This document shows, in pieces, positions 23,499-34,382 of a stretch of 64,000 bases of DNA. The stretch is from Parasponia andersonii. Lineage: Eukaryota; Streptophyta; Magnoliopsida; Rosales; Cannabaceae. The stretch covers positions 507,897-571,896 of the forward strand of contig JXTB01000172.1 in assembly GCA_002914805.1 (NCBI GenBank), read 5' to 3'. Both the position numbers and the translations under genes were made by a program. Below the pieces are notes generated by a model. That model searched no databases. It saw only the letters and a list, made by a program, of their open reading frames with translations, and had not been told where the DNA came from. Positions within the stretch are counted from its first letter, which is position 1. Each line of letters starts with the position of its first letter.

Positions 23499-24329
23499 AT
23501 GACAGACAGAGTCCACCCATCTTCCAAACCCACCCCCAACGGCACCACCACCGCCGCCGCCGCCGCCGGAGCTAATCCCTCCTCCGTCACGGCCGCCGCC
23601 GCCACCAATCCCACCGCATCCAAACCCCAGCTCCGACCACCGTACCGTCCCCAACCCCAGTACCCCCACCACCACCACCGGCGCCACCGCCGCAGCAACC
23701 GCAACATCTGCTGCTGCTGCTGCTTCTGGTCCATCCTCGTCGTCCTCGCCCTCGGCCTCCTCGCTGCCATCGCCGCCGCCGCAGTCTACGTCCTCTACCA
23801 CCCCACCCGCCCCGAGTTCACTGTCACCTCCCTCCGCATTGCCAAGCTCAACCTCACCACCTCGCCTGACTCCTCCTCATCCCGCCTCACCGCCCTCCTC
23901 AACCTCACCGTCTCCTCCAAGAACCCCAACGGCCACCTCACCTTCTTCTACGACGCCTTCGCCGTCACCGCCTCCTCCTCCTCCGTACAAATCGGCAACG
24001 GCTCGATCCCGGCGTTCGTGAGCGAGAAGAAGAACGAGACCACGTTCCGTACGATAGTGGCGTCGTCGTCGCAGGATCTGGACACGGACGCGACGACGTC
24101 GTTGAGATCGGATCTGAAGAAGAAGGGTGGGGTCCCCTTGAAGATTCAGATGGACACGAGAGTGAAAGTGAAGATGGAGAGCTTGAGGAGCAAGAGGGTT
24201 GGGATTAGGGTTACGTGTCAGGGAATCAAGGCGGTTGCACCCAAAGGTAAGTCACCGTCGGTGGCTTCAGTCTCAGATGCCAAATGTAAGGTTGATCTTC
24301 GAATCAAGATCTGGAAATGGACCTTTTAA
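23499..24329 (+). CDS. NDR1/HIN1-like (LEA-2 domain) membrane protein
   Basis: An intronless 276-codon gene, clearly GC-rich against its surroundings. Residues 1-70 are a low-complexity cytosolic tail (Ala, Pro and Thr runs, then HHHHRRHRR). A CCCCC cluster at 71-75 precedes a single transmembrane segment at about 76-100 (WSILVVLALGLLAAIAAAAV). The YHPTRPEFTVTSLRIAKLNL motif at 100-119 opens the extracytosolic LEA-2 beta domain with several N-glycosylation sequons (NLT, NGS, NET). Known relatives are plasma-membrane proteins, several induced in defence against pathogens; a defence role here is inferred from family only. The Cys cluster could be palmitoylated. The ATG at 23499 is the first in frame and is preceded by CACAAA. 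Confidence 0.9.
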   Translation: MTDRVHPSSKPTPNGTTTAAAAAGANPSSVTAAAATNPTASKPQLRPPYRPQPQYPHHHHRRHRRSNRNICCCCCFWSILVVLALGLLAAIAAAAVYVLYHPTRPEFTVTSLRIAKLNLTTSPDSSSSRLTALLNLTVSSKNPNGHLTFFYDAFAVTASSSSVQIGNGSIPAFVSEKKNETTFRTIVASSSQDLDTDATTSLRSDLKKKGGVPLKIQMDTRVKVKMESLRSKRVGIRVTCQGIKAVAPKGKSPSVASVSDAKCKVDLRIKIWKWTF

Positions 24330-27300
24330 TTAATTCATTAGATATATGGTTTTTCTTTTTCTTGTTTTTTTTTTTATATTTTTGTTTTTTGAGGGGTGAT
24401 TTTGTATACTCTTGGTTGAGTTTTAAAAAAAATCAAAATCAAAATTTAACCCGTGAGCCCAATCAATTGAGGTTTATAATAGGTTAATGAAAAAAAAAAT
24501 TGTGGAAAAGAATCTAGAATTCTTTTTTTTTTCTTTTCTTTTATTGATTTTGAAACATTTTGGGATGTAAGTGAATCTGAATTTTGATGGCAATGCAATG
24601 TGATGATATTTTCTTGCACTTCTTATTTATGGCACTTATAATTTTATTCCATGTGTTCTGGATTGATTTTTTTTTTTTCCAATACTTTGTTTCTTAATTT
24701 TAATATATGATGAGATAAGAAAATAGAGAATATGATTTAGGATTTTTAATAATGGCTAGTGATAGAGCAATTGAAAGAAAGATAATTGATGATTTGGGAA
24801 TGTACATCTGGGTTACAACTATGATGCAAGTACTGAAATCAATGAGCGCTACCTTTTCTTTGGCTTGTCCCACCCTACGCCTCCCCCTAATGCCTATTAT
24901 TACTATTATTATTTTTCATTATTATCATAAAATCATCATCATTATTATTATTATTATTATTATTATCATCCATATAATGCGCAGTTGGCGTAAAATAGGG
25001 TTGAATTTTTTTGTTAAGAAGTTTAATACGTAAGTAAGCGACTAGCCGTTGAGAACAAGGCACCATTTTTTCTTTCTCATTTTCTTTTAAATTTTATTTA
25101 GTATTTTTCTTTTCTTTTTTCCGGAAATTGGCCATAAACCTTTGCTAGTATGTCTTTCTTTTACAGTGGGTTTCATTTTTTAAGATATCATTTTTTTTGG
25201 ATCAAAATACCTTCATTTTCAAAGGCAAGCAAAATAATGCATGTATAGAATCGAAATATCATAAACAAAATTACCGAAAAAGGAAAATGTACCTAAAATC
25301 AACAAAAAAAATATTCGAGGTAATTTGGTTATTTTTAGGTCCAGTTTTGGATACTTTGTAGAGAAACATTAAAAGATGCATATTTTTGAACTTTGGAGTA
25401 TCATTAGGGATATTTAATAAAACTTCTCCTTTTTAATCTTTGTTTCATAATTTGGAAGAAAATTAGCTGTCGGAATTTTTTATTTCGGGGAAAAAACGAA
25501 AAAGAAAAAAAAGAAAGAAAAGATTGGAACTCTTCACCTGATTAGTGTGACTAGGGGTCCACTTCATTTAAGGGGCTGATTCCCTTTACGTTGTGACAAT
25601 ATTGGCTACAGGAATCTAAATCTCCTTAGCAAGTACTTATGGCCATCTGGGGTTGACCCCTCCTTGCCTACTAGAGGCTTGGCAAAAGATATTATTTGTT
25701 TTCTTTGTTTTATTTTCAATTTATAAAAAATGCACACAAATTTGAATAAAAATGGCAGATCTACCTCAACTTATACTCCAGTTTACTTCGTGTTATTTGT
25801 ACTAGTAATACAATTAACTTTTATTATTATTATTGACTGTGCTAAACTTTGTTATCTGGAAAAGGAGTAAACAACATGTGTTATTGCCATTCCCACTTAG
25901 AAAATAAAACAAATCAAAGAATTTTTTTATAAAAAAAAACCAGAAATTACCTAATAATTTCCTCAGTAAAAAATACTGTCCTATTGATTTGCCTTTTTCT
26001 TTCTCTCTCTCTCTCATTAGAAAAAGAATGATATTAGATTTTTTTTTTTTTTTTAAAAAAAGGGTGGTGATATAGGGGAGATGAAATTCGAGTGCACGTG
26101 GTTTCTGTGTGATGTTGGTGTGGGAGAGAGGGGGCAGTTGGAATTTTGTCAGCGGTTTTAGACAGCTTTTACCTCCTTTCCAACCAAGAGATAAAGATAC
26201 ACATGGCCTTTTCTTTTCCTTTTCGTTTGTATCTTCATTACTTTGCCTTGTAATGTCACCCACCCTAATTCACAATATTCTTACACAAGACTATATAATT
26301 TTTTGGGCTCATAACTCTCATGACTCATAAAATTGTTTCATTAAGATTTTTAAGCTTTTACTAAACTCTACTTAGAAGTTAGAGAAACTAGATGGCTTTC
26401 CATTCAAAAAAGAAATATATGTCATTTATGGGAGTAGCCCAAAAAGAGTGCACCTAACCCCACTAACACATTACAAAATGTCTAATTTAGATCTCCTCAT
26501 ATTATTGGGATTTGAGTTTATTCTTTAACTATTTTTATTAATTTACCTTTTAGCTAGGAAGGGATTTTAGATAATTTAGTATTAACTTAAGTTTTCATAG
26601 ATGGAGTAATAAAACTTTTCTACGAGAAAATGCACATTTGGGAATGATAAAAGCTACAAGTCATCATTAAAAAAAAAAAAAAAAAAGCTACAAATCATTT
26701 TCTGTCGGTTCTTCGTGTCTCACCAGTCATCACATTGTACAATGTAAAATTCTCAAGGAGCATGGCTCCAGCTTCCTTGGCTGGCCCATTTGTAAAGTCG
26801 ATGCTCAATTGACAGTTACTTTTTTCCCAATGAAAAAACTCTTTTTTTTTTGGGTCAACAAAAATAGATTTTGGTCCTACATTATTCAGGAAAAAGCGGA
26901 GGATCGTAATTTATAAGTGTCCAAGGCACCTATATTTGTTTTATTTTGGAGGATTTTAAAGAATTCAGTAAAATCCATAAATTCTCGCTTAAAAAACAAC
27001 AATTTTGTGACGTAATATCACAGAGTTTAACCTCAACAATACTGTTATACAGTTCCTTAGTTCATTTCCTTTCTTTTTTTAGTAACAAATGATTTCATGC
27101 ATTCCAATAGTCAATTAATTACAGAACTATAGTAAAATATAACCCTCAAATCATTGAATTTGAGGAGGCTTAGAGAGGAACAAACTATACGCAAAATTTA
27201 GGTAACATGTACGCAAATCTACATAGGATACAAATACAGCTCCACTAGAGTAATCTTTTTTGCTATTTCAAATAACCGTCCACTACTCGAATCGACTCTT

Positions 27301-27891
27301 TTGATTGATTTAACAATGGATCTTTTCTGAAAACAATCTTACAAACTTTGATGATATAATTTCTTCCAAATCTTAATTTTAAAAAGTTCGAATCTAAAAA
27401 AAAACGACATTAAATTGATTAAAACAAAGAACTATAAACTAAATCCACATAGATCTATATTTTATGGGAAGAATTTTGTAGAAATAAATTTAAGAAGACA
27501 AAAACCGTTGTACAAATAAAAAATTATTAAAAGAAAAATGAAAAGAAAAGTAAAAAAAGTATTCGGGAAAATTCTGAAAGATCTTGATCTCCTTCTCTGA
27601 TGAAGTTTTGAGACAAGAGAAGGTGTGTTTTTGTACCCTTAGCTTAGTTTTTTAAGTACATAAATCAATACTTTGTGTGAAATAATGTGCAAAAATCTTC
27701 AGCGCACGGACCGAGGGTAATTGCAACAAAAGTCGGTTTTTTATCTTTTTATTTTTTTCATACTATTATAGTCCATATCTTTTCATTTTTCATTTTCATA
27801 GCTAAATGACCAAGTAAACTAAGTTTTACTTGGATTGTTGATTGATATAGTAGATTTAATTTATACAGTGAGTGTACACATTAAGTATACT

Positions 27892-28153
27892 CAGGGGCGC
27901 GGAACCAATCTTCAAATTCAGCAGGGACACTAAAACCCATAAGTCATGGTCCATAAAATTGGACCAATATAGATTAGGATTTAATATAGTTTTGGCCAAT
28001 TTTCAATCGGATATAAAACTATTTTGGCCCATTTTTAATAAAAGTACAACTTCTTTTTTTAAAAAAATACATATAATTTTTTTTCCCTTCAAAATCTAAT
28101 ATTGGCATATGCCCTCACTGGGCCCCATTGGGTCCCTTCTCTCTCCGTCACTG
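27892..28153. mobile_element. hAT-like non-autonomous element (262 bp)
   Basis: The element begins CAGGGGCGCGGAACC and ends with the complement of CAGTGACGGAGAG, so the two termini form short imperfect inverted repeats with the CAG...CTG ends typical of many hAT elements. GTATACT occurs directly before it (27885-27891) and directly after it (28154-28160), a 7-bp (probably 8-bp) target-site duplication. The interior is non-coding and includes the words GGGCCCCATTGGGTCCC. Confidence 0.7.
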
Positions 28154-29005
28154 GTATACTACTACATCATATAACAAGTATACGAGCTTTTATGATGAGC
28201 ATATCAGCTGAATTTGGTCAATTTGCTGCGGAGTTTGGAAAATGGATATATATATATATATTTTTTATTTTTTTTTTATTTTTTTTTTTGGGGCCCGAAA
28301 TTTGGCCATTTTGCTAAAAGGCCGAAAAACAGAGGTTGGGCCAACACCAATATGGGTTAAACTATTGGGCCCTCACAAAAGGTCCAAGTTCAGTTCCCAG
28401 TTCCGACAACCACAATTTAAATCACGTCTAATTTTGACATATAAAATCAAACCCACGCCATGAATACTTTGTATGAAAAGCGTTACAAGGTTCATCATCA
28501 TATTAGCTGCTACTTTTATAGTGATTATGATTCCTTAGTCACAAAGTTTCAAACCTTTGTGAGACATTTTTCTCTTCAAGGATAAGTTCTTAAAGACAGC
28601 TGTGTATAAAAGAGTGAAGACAAAAAGTTGAGAATACAATACAGAAACTCATTAGCCAAAAAGTAATGCAAAGCAGGGCAACTCTTAGCATGACATTACA
28701 TAAATACATAAGAAAGAGGGGCCATGACACGGCTGTCCTCTTCGATACTTACTGGATACCCTTTTGGGTCCGTTACGCGGTTCCGTAAAAAGTTAAAACT
28801 TCATTTAGTGGCCACCATAAACCACGTCCCCCCCACAAACACCAACTCAGCCTGAAAAAAAAAAAAAAAAAATCATTATCATACACCAAAAACCATATAT
28901 CATACATCATTTGTATCCCATTGATACTTTGGTTATCATTATCCTTAACATGGAGTAATTAGTAACTCCTCAATTAGTATTAACGTTTCTTACTCTTTTT
29001 CATCT

Positions 29006-29012
29006 TATATAT
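29006..29012 (+). promoter_or_regulatory. candidate TATA box of the LRR kinase gene
   Basis: TATATAT lies about 107 bp upstream of the chosen ATG and is followed by a CT-rich leader (CTTCTTTTCTTCTCTTCTTC), the usual plant core-promoter layout. Position-based call only. Confidence 0.4.
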
Positions 29013-29118
29013 CTCTCAACGGCTACTTATTTAGCTCATCACATCTCTTCTTTTCTTCTCTTCTTCTCTTCTTCTTTATCTTTCCAACGTTTCTTTGTTT
29101 TCTCTCCTTGGCTCAAAA

Positions 29119-31434
29119 ATGTTGACCATCACGGCTCTCATTCACACTCTGTTCCTGTCTGTTTCGCTCTCTAACCCCGACATTACCGTCTTGCTCAGCT
29201 TCAAAGCCTCCTCCGACCGTTCCAACTCGCTCTCTTCCTGGGTCAACTCGTCGGGCTCGGACCCATGTTCCGACCACTGGCTCGGCGTCACCTGCGACCC
29301 CGAGTCCGGCCGAATCACCCGGCTCGTCCTTGAGAATCTCAACCTCACTGGGTCAGCTCAGCCACTGAGTCAGCTCGTCCACCTGAGACACCTCAGCCTT
29401 AAGGGTAACCGAATCTCGTCTTCCTCCCTCGAGCTCTCGCCATGGCCGAACCTCAAGCACCTCTACCTCTCCCACAACCGCTTCGCCGGGAAATTCCCCG
29501 CCGGTATTTCGAGTCTCCGGCGCCTTCGCCGGCTCGACCTCTCACACAATGGGTTCTCGGGCAAAATTCCGTTGACCGAGTTGTCCCGACTGCCCCACTT
29601 GTTGACTCTCCGGCTCGAGTCGAACTCGTTCGACGGCGAACTCGACGCCGTCGAGACGTACCCTTACGCCGTGTCGGATTTCAACGTTTCGGAAAACAAT
29701 CTCTCCGGCGAGATACCCTTTTGGCTGTCCATGTTCCCGGCGACGTCGTTCGCCGGAAACAAGTTCCTTTGTGGCCACCCTCTACCCTACGATTGCCCAA
29801 ATCCAACGGTCCAGAAAAAATCCGGCAAAAACGCGGTGCTGCTGACGACTGTAGTCGTCACTGCCGCGGCGGCCGCCTTGGCCGTGGTCGCAGTGACACT
29901 CGCGTGGTATTATTGGCACAAAAGGAGAAATCAGAAGGTGACCACGTTCCGGACATGTGATTGCGCTAGAAAGCAATGTGGGCGCCACGGGTCTCATGGT
30001 GGGCCCATCTGGTCCAGGTCGAGGGAAAGTTACGATGAAGCAGCGGCGGCCATGGACGTGGTGGCGTTTGAGGGGTGCAACAAGGGAATTGGCGGAGCGG
30101 ATGATCTGTTGAGAGCTTCGGCGGAGATGCTGGGAAAGGGGAGTGTGGGGACCACATACAAGGTGGTGATGGACGGCGGAGATACGGTGGCGGTGAAGAG
30201 GGTGACGGAGGGGAGATTAGGGAAGGAGGTGGAGTGGTGGCTGAGACAAGTGTTGGGAAAGTTGAGGCACACTAACCTTGTTAGCCTTAGAGCCTACCAC
30301 CGTTCCCAAAATCAGGAGTTGCTACTTTTGGTCTATGATTTTCTTCCCAATGGAAGCCTCCATCATCTCTTGCATGGTCCGTTTGCCTCTTCCTATATCT
30401 TAGTTCTTAAATCACTTATTTTCTTTCTATATAAGTATTTTGTAGATATAACACTACATTCAAAAAACTCGAAATTATAAACAATACCCTAACGTATTAG
30501 GATTGTTTTGATTTGTCTGACGTGTGTAAGAGTGGCACACACTAATCACTTTTAATAGTATAGGCAACAATTATGCGCGTGACGAATGTTGTTTCATAAC
30601 TATTTATTTATATGAAACCTATGTTGGATCCAGGTCGATGAATAATTGTGATATCCAAACACACCTCTTTTTAGCTTTAGTCACGTTGCTAAATTTTCAT
30701 ATTGTGAGTGTGATTTTGTGTACAATTGTATAACGGAATTTAATTTTGATGCATTAGGCAATAGGGGACCGGGAAGGACTCCGTTGGATTGGTCTACTAG
30801 GCTGAGACTAGCTTCTGATTCTGCAAGAGCTATCGCTTTCCTCCATGATAACAACAAGGCCAAGCTCTTTCACGGACACCTCACTTCATCAAACATCGTT
30901 GTCGATCGCTTTGGCAATGGCTGCGTCGCCGACGCTGGCCTCCACCAACTCTTGCACGTGCCACTCTCGCCGCACAGCGCCTATACCGCGCCGGAACTTA
31001 TTACTCTCGGCAATCAAAACACTATTACTAGTCCTAGAAAGTATACTCAAAAGTGCGATGTCTATAGTTTCGGGGTGGTTTTGTTGGAGATTTTGACTGG
31101 GAAAACCATACAAGAGGGAGAAAATAGATTAAGTTTAGAGAAGTGGATTCAGAGCATGGCCCGAAAAGATTGGACGTCATGGGAAGTTTTGGACATCGAG
31201 CTCTTGGTGTACAGAGATATGGAGGGGGAAATTATGGCTCTTATGCAGGTCGCTTTGCTTTGTTTGTCTCCTTCGTCTAAAGATCGTCCTACGATGAGCA
31301 TGGTGTATAGGATGATTGAAGATATTAGAACAAAGGGTATTAGAGACCGGGAAACGACATCTATTATGGATGATCTTGTTACAAATACATTATCAGATAC
31401 TCTGTCCGAAAAGCACTCCCAAATTTATCATTAG
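29119..31434 (+). CDS. LRR receptor-like kinase, probable pseudokinase, two exons
   Basis: Exon 1 is 29119-30376 and exon 2 is 30758-31434; the 381-bp GT-AG intron splits a Gly codon and joining keeps frame (644 aa). Residues 1-18 look like a signal peptide. An LRR N-terminal cap (DPCSDHWLGVTC, 48-59) and about five leucine-rich repeats (66-205) precede a transmembrane helix at about 239-265. The kinase domain starts near 330: GKGSVGTTYK glycine loop, Lys360 in VAVK, APEL present. The catalytic loop reads HGHLTSSN instead of HRDLKxxN and the DFG position reads DAG, so phosphotransfer is doubtful. The architecture fits the LRR-III group, many of which are described as inactive kinases acting as receptor scaffolds. 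The first in-frame ATG was chosen. Confidence 0.9.
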
Positions 31435-32888
31435 CTGCTGAAGACGACATAAATGGTTGGTAATGGGGGTGTTCAAATAGGAAATGAGTATAGTTGTAAT
31501 TAGTCCATGATATTTGAGAAGTGTCAAATTACAACCCAAGTGCTTATTTGGATGAAGTGTGAAAAACACGAGAAAAAGTCAGATTCTCTATCGGGGCAAT
31601 TTTCTGCACTATTTATGGAGGGAGTTTTAGCAGGACATGTATTGGATCATTTTAGCATATATAATAAGTTACCAGTTAATTTCTAGGACCATCAGAAATG
31701 CCATTTCTGAGTACTGTTCCCTTTTTTTTTCCCCCCAAAAAAATACCGAATTATATGTAGTATGCCTAAGAAAATGGTTGCCTCTACCCTCTAGTTCCAT
31801 TGGCTCTTGGTTCCTAAAATATTTTCAAAGATTTTTTGGCGCTAGTATTTCCTCCCTTTTCTTTACGGACACAATTGATCCTAAATTGCAATTGGTCTAA
31901 TAAACTAAAAAATTTATGTTTGGTTTAAAAAAATCTAATAAGAAAACGGATTTTAAATTAGAAAGGAAACTACGTAAATTTTATATGTACAAGTCAGCGT
32001 TTTGATAGGAAATGATATCTTGTAAGAAACAAAAAAGAAAAAAAAATAACTCAAAAAATCCATGTTTGGTTTAAGCATATCTTGGTTCAAGCAAACTATC
32101 CACCTTGGTTTTATACATGTCGAAATTCCATGACTCCAGTTATTTTGAAGATGAGAGCACAAATGGCTATGAATACAAACCCAAAATACAGCTGTGTTAA
32201 GAACTAAGCCAGCAAGACTAGACTACAACTATATCTTAAGAATTCTGTGAACCACAAAGCTCCACTCCAATGGCTATGAAGTGGTCCTAAAGCAAAGCAG
32301 ATGAGCACAAATGCAGATAAAATAGTGGACTTTACTGCTACATTAAGAACTAAAATCCTAATGGAGAGATGTTGCAACAAAAGGCTTTATATTATAGGAA
32401 ATGAGAGATGATAACATGATATTAGGACTAGCAAATTCACAAATGAGAGCAAACAAGAGTCGATCAAACTGGAACAAACTTTGAATCAAATCGGAACAAA
32501 CTTTGGGACTCGAGAGAAAAATAATAAAAGGTCACTTTCACTGGTCTCAGGTTTCAATGACAGTGAATTCCAACCACAATATCAAGAGAGATGCAAAGAA
32601 GTAAAATAGATAGGAAATACAATAATTTAAATGCCGCAATATTTCAAACGGGAGGGGAAGAGATACCAGTCTGAAGATAATAAGTGTGAATGGTTTTGTC
32701 AACTATTACAAAAGGGACACAAGCCGAATCGACGAACTTGCAGATTGAAGAATAAGCAGTTGAATCCTCCAAACATTTGTAACGATGATTATTATATTTC
32801 AACCGAAATTCAAGGATGTACATCCTCATATACAGCTTTGAACATCATATAGGTCCAAACCCGAGATATTATTCACAGGATGATACTT
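31435..32888. other. convergent 3' spacer between LRR kinase and desaturase genes
   Basis: This space between two convergent stop codons should hold both 3' UTRs and poly(A) sites. Several AATAAA-like words occur on either strand but none can be singled out. No further gene is seen. Confidence 0.5.
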
Positions 32889-34232
32889 TCATCCATGAGT
32901 GTTAACAGCTTCCCAGACCAAGTTCTTTGGTAGCGGGTTAGAGAGATCACGAGCCTGCAATGCCGCAGTCCTTAGCGTCCTTAGTGTCATAGCATTGGCT
33001 TTCAGGAATGAAGCGCAGTCGTAAGGCAAATTATGCTTCTTGCATAGTTCCTTAACAAAGGGAGATATTTTCCTGAGCTGGCACCTTGGCATTCTAGGGA
33101 ACAGGTGGTGCTCAACCTGAAATTGCAATCCACCATGAAACCAATCCATCCAGGAGGAGCACAAGATGTCAAGAGTCCCCTTTGTCTGCTTCTCAAACCA
33201 GTCATTTCCACTAGGTGGGCCAACATAGACATCGGAAGAGAAATGGTTCAAACAGAACTGAACGTGTTGAATTCCAGTCACAGAGAAACTCAAAACCACA
33301 AACATGATTCTTTCAAACCAGTTGGGCAAGCAAGAAACGAGCAGAGGATACCAAATCCAAAATACAGCAAGCCCAAGAATCTCTTGACCCCTATTGGGCA
33401 CTTTTCTCTTAGACAGTAGTAAAGAGACTGATTGAGCAAAGAGATTGATCCTAGCAAAACACATGACAGGGTAAAATGTCCAATGCTGATAACTAACCAA
33501 AAATCTACTCACAGAATCAAAATTCATTTTCCTCTCATAGAAATAAGAAGTGAGTGATTTGAAAAATTTCGAAGATACCACAAAGAAAGGCATGTGCTGA
33601 AGATCTGGATCAAACTCAAGGCTATTGCAAGCAATGTGATGAGCATTGTGGTTCCACTTCCACCAAGCAATGCTGATTCCAGCAAGGCAATTCCCAGTTA
33701 GGATCTGAACAAAGCGGTTGAAACCCCGGCTCGTCATGATCTGGTAGTGACCCGAGTCATGGCCAAGCCAACCGCTCTGAATCCACAAAAACCCCATTAA
33801 ACAACCACAACCCAGATGAATCCAAGTGCTATCAGAGCAGAGAATACCATACACACTCGCTACAAGCAACAATGCAATGAAACACAACGAAACAAGAACC
33901 CCATGTCCCTTCTTTTCGAACAAGCCCATTTTCGAAAACTCGATGACGAGCTTCCTGTAGTCCTTGGAAACCTCTGACACAGAGTGGTCTTTGAGATAAA
34001 GCCCAGTAAAGAACTGGTCCAAATATTGCCATGCGGTGCCTGGATGGTACGCTACAAAAGCGTCCGTGACATCTTGGCCGGCTAGATTAAGCAATGGAGA
34101 CTCACCTCCCGGGTGGTCTTTAGCCCAATCTGAGACATTGTAGATCTTACCTTGAATAGAAATCCATAGATCTCCATGCTTGTTGTGCTTCCCAAGCTCT
34201 TCGTGGGAAATGTACTTGGTTGAGTCCGCCAT
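32889..34232 (-). CDS. SLD: sphingolipid delta-8 long-chain-base desaturase
   Basis: An intronless gene of 447 aa, the usual family length. An N-terminal cytochrome b5 domain carries the heme motif HPGG at 40-43. The desaturase part has the three di-iron histidine boxes HDSGH (158-162), HNAHH (195-199) and QVEHH (372-376). The Q in the third box and the b5 fusion are the hallmarks of front-end desaturases. Hydrophobic segments at about 112-155 and 286-325 fit ER membrane helices. Known plant members introduce a delta-8 double bond into long-chain bases of ceramides in the ER. Delta-6 acyl desaturases share this layout, but the sequence reads as the common sphingolipid form. The ATG is followed by GCG-type plant context (ATGGCGGAC). 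Confidence 0.93.
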   Translation of the reverse strand: MADSTKYISHEELGKHNKHGDLWISIQGKIYNVSDWAKDHPGGESPLLNLAGQDVTDAFVAYHPGTAWQYLDQFFTGLYLKDHSVSEVSKDYRKLVIEFSKMGLFEKKGHGVLVSLCFIALLLVASVYGILCSDSTWIHLGCGCLMGFLWIQSGWLGHDSGHYQIMTSRGFNRFVQILTGNCLAGISIAWWKWNHNAHHIACNSLEFDPDLQHMPFFVVSSKFFKSLTSYFYERKMNFDSVSRFLVSYQHWTFYPVMCFARINLFAQSVSLLLSKRKVPNRGQEILGLAVFWIWYPLLVSCLPNWFERIMFVVLSFSVTGIQHVQFCLNHFSSDVYVGPPSGNDWFEKQTKGTLDILCSSWMDWFHGGLQFQVEHHLFPRMPRCQLRKISPFVKELCKKHNLPYDCASFLKANAMTLRTLRTAALQARDLSNPLPKNLVWEAVNTHG

Positions 34233-34287
34233 TCAAAACCCAAAAGCGAGAGATCTGAGAATAGAGAAAGCCCTTTTGGGAACTTGG

Positions 34288-34316
34288 CTTTCTTCTTCTT
34301 CTTCTTCTTCTTCTTC
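34288..34316 (-). repeat. trinucleotide repeat in the desaturase 5' UTR
   Basis: A (TTC)n tract on +, read as (GAA)n in the desaturase transcript, lies about 55-85 bp upstream of its start codon. Such purine-rich UTR repeats are frequent and length-variable. Confidence 0.75.
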
Positions 34317-34373
34317 CTTGGGCTAAGAAAAGAAGAGAGTTTAGGAGGAGTAGGGTAAGAGCATAATAACAGA

Positions 34374-34382
34374 GTATAAATA
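34374..34382 (-). promoter_or_regulatory. candidate TATA box of the desaturase gene
   Basis: TATTTATAC on the minus strand lies about 145 bp upstream of the ATG and just upstream of a purine-rich leader. Position-based call only. Confidence 0.35.

Larger units (their letters stand above)
24330..29118. other. intergenic spacer between NHL and LRR kinase genes
   Basis: The first 300-400 bases are probably the NHL 3' UTR. Then AT-rich sequence with an ATT microsatellite (24941-24966), T- and A-homopolymers, a CT run near 26000, and a hAT-like MITE (27892-28153). The short frames seen at 25.8-26.3 kb contain only homopolymer-coded stretches and are not supported as genes. Confidence 0.6.

Noticed and set aside
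23477..23801. Gly/Val-rich frames on - opposite the NHL gene
   Set aside because: Antisense shadows of the GC-rich Ala/Pro/His coding sequence; no start context, no domain.
25814..26330. 149- and 73-codon frames around 26 kb
   Set aside because: Composed of homopolymer-encoded Lys/Phe runs with no domain; overlapping on opposite strands.
30377..30480. Continuation of the LRR kinase frame beyond HHLLHG
   Set aside because: Sequence turns AT-rich and non-conserved exactly at a GT; the kinase resumes in frame at 30758 after an AG.
32631..32852. 73-codon frame near the desaturase 3' end
   Set aside because: No recognisable similarity or codon bias; lies in probable 3' UTR sequence.
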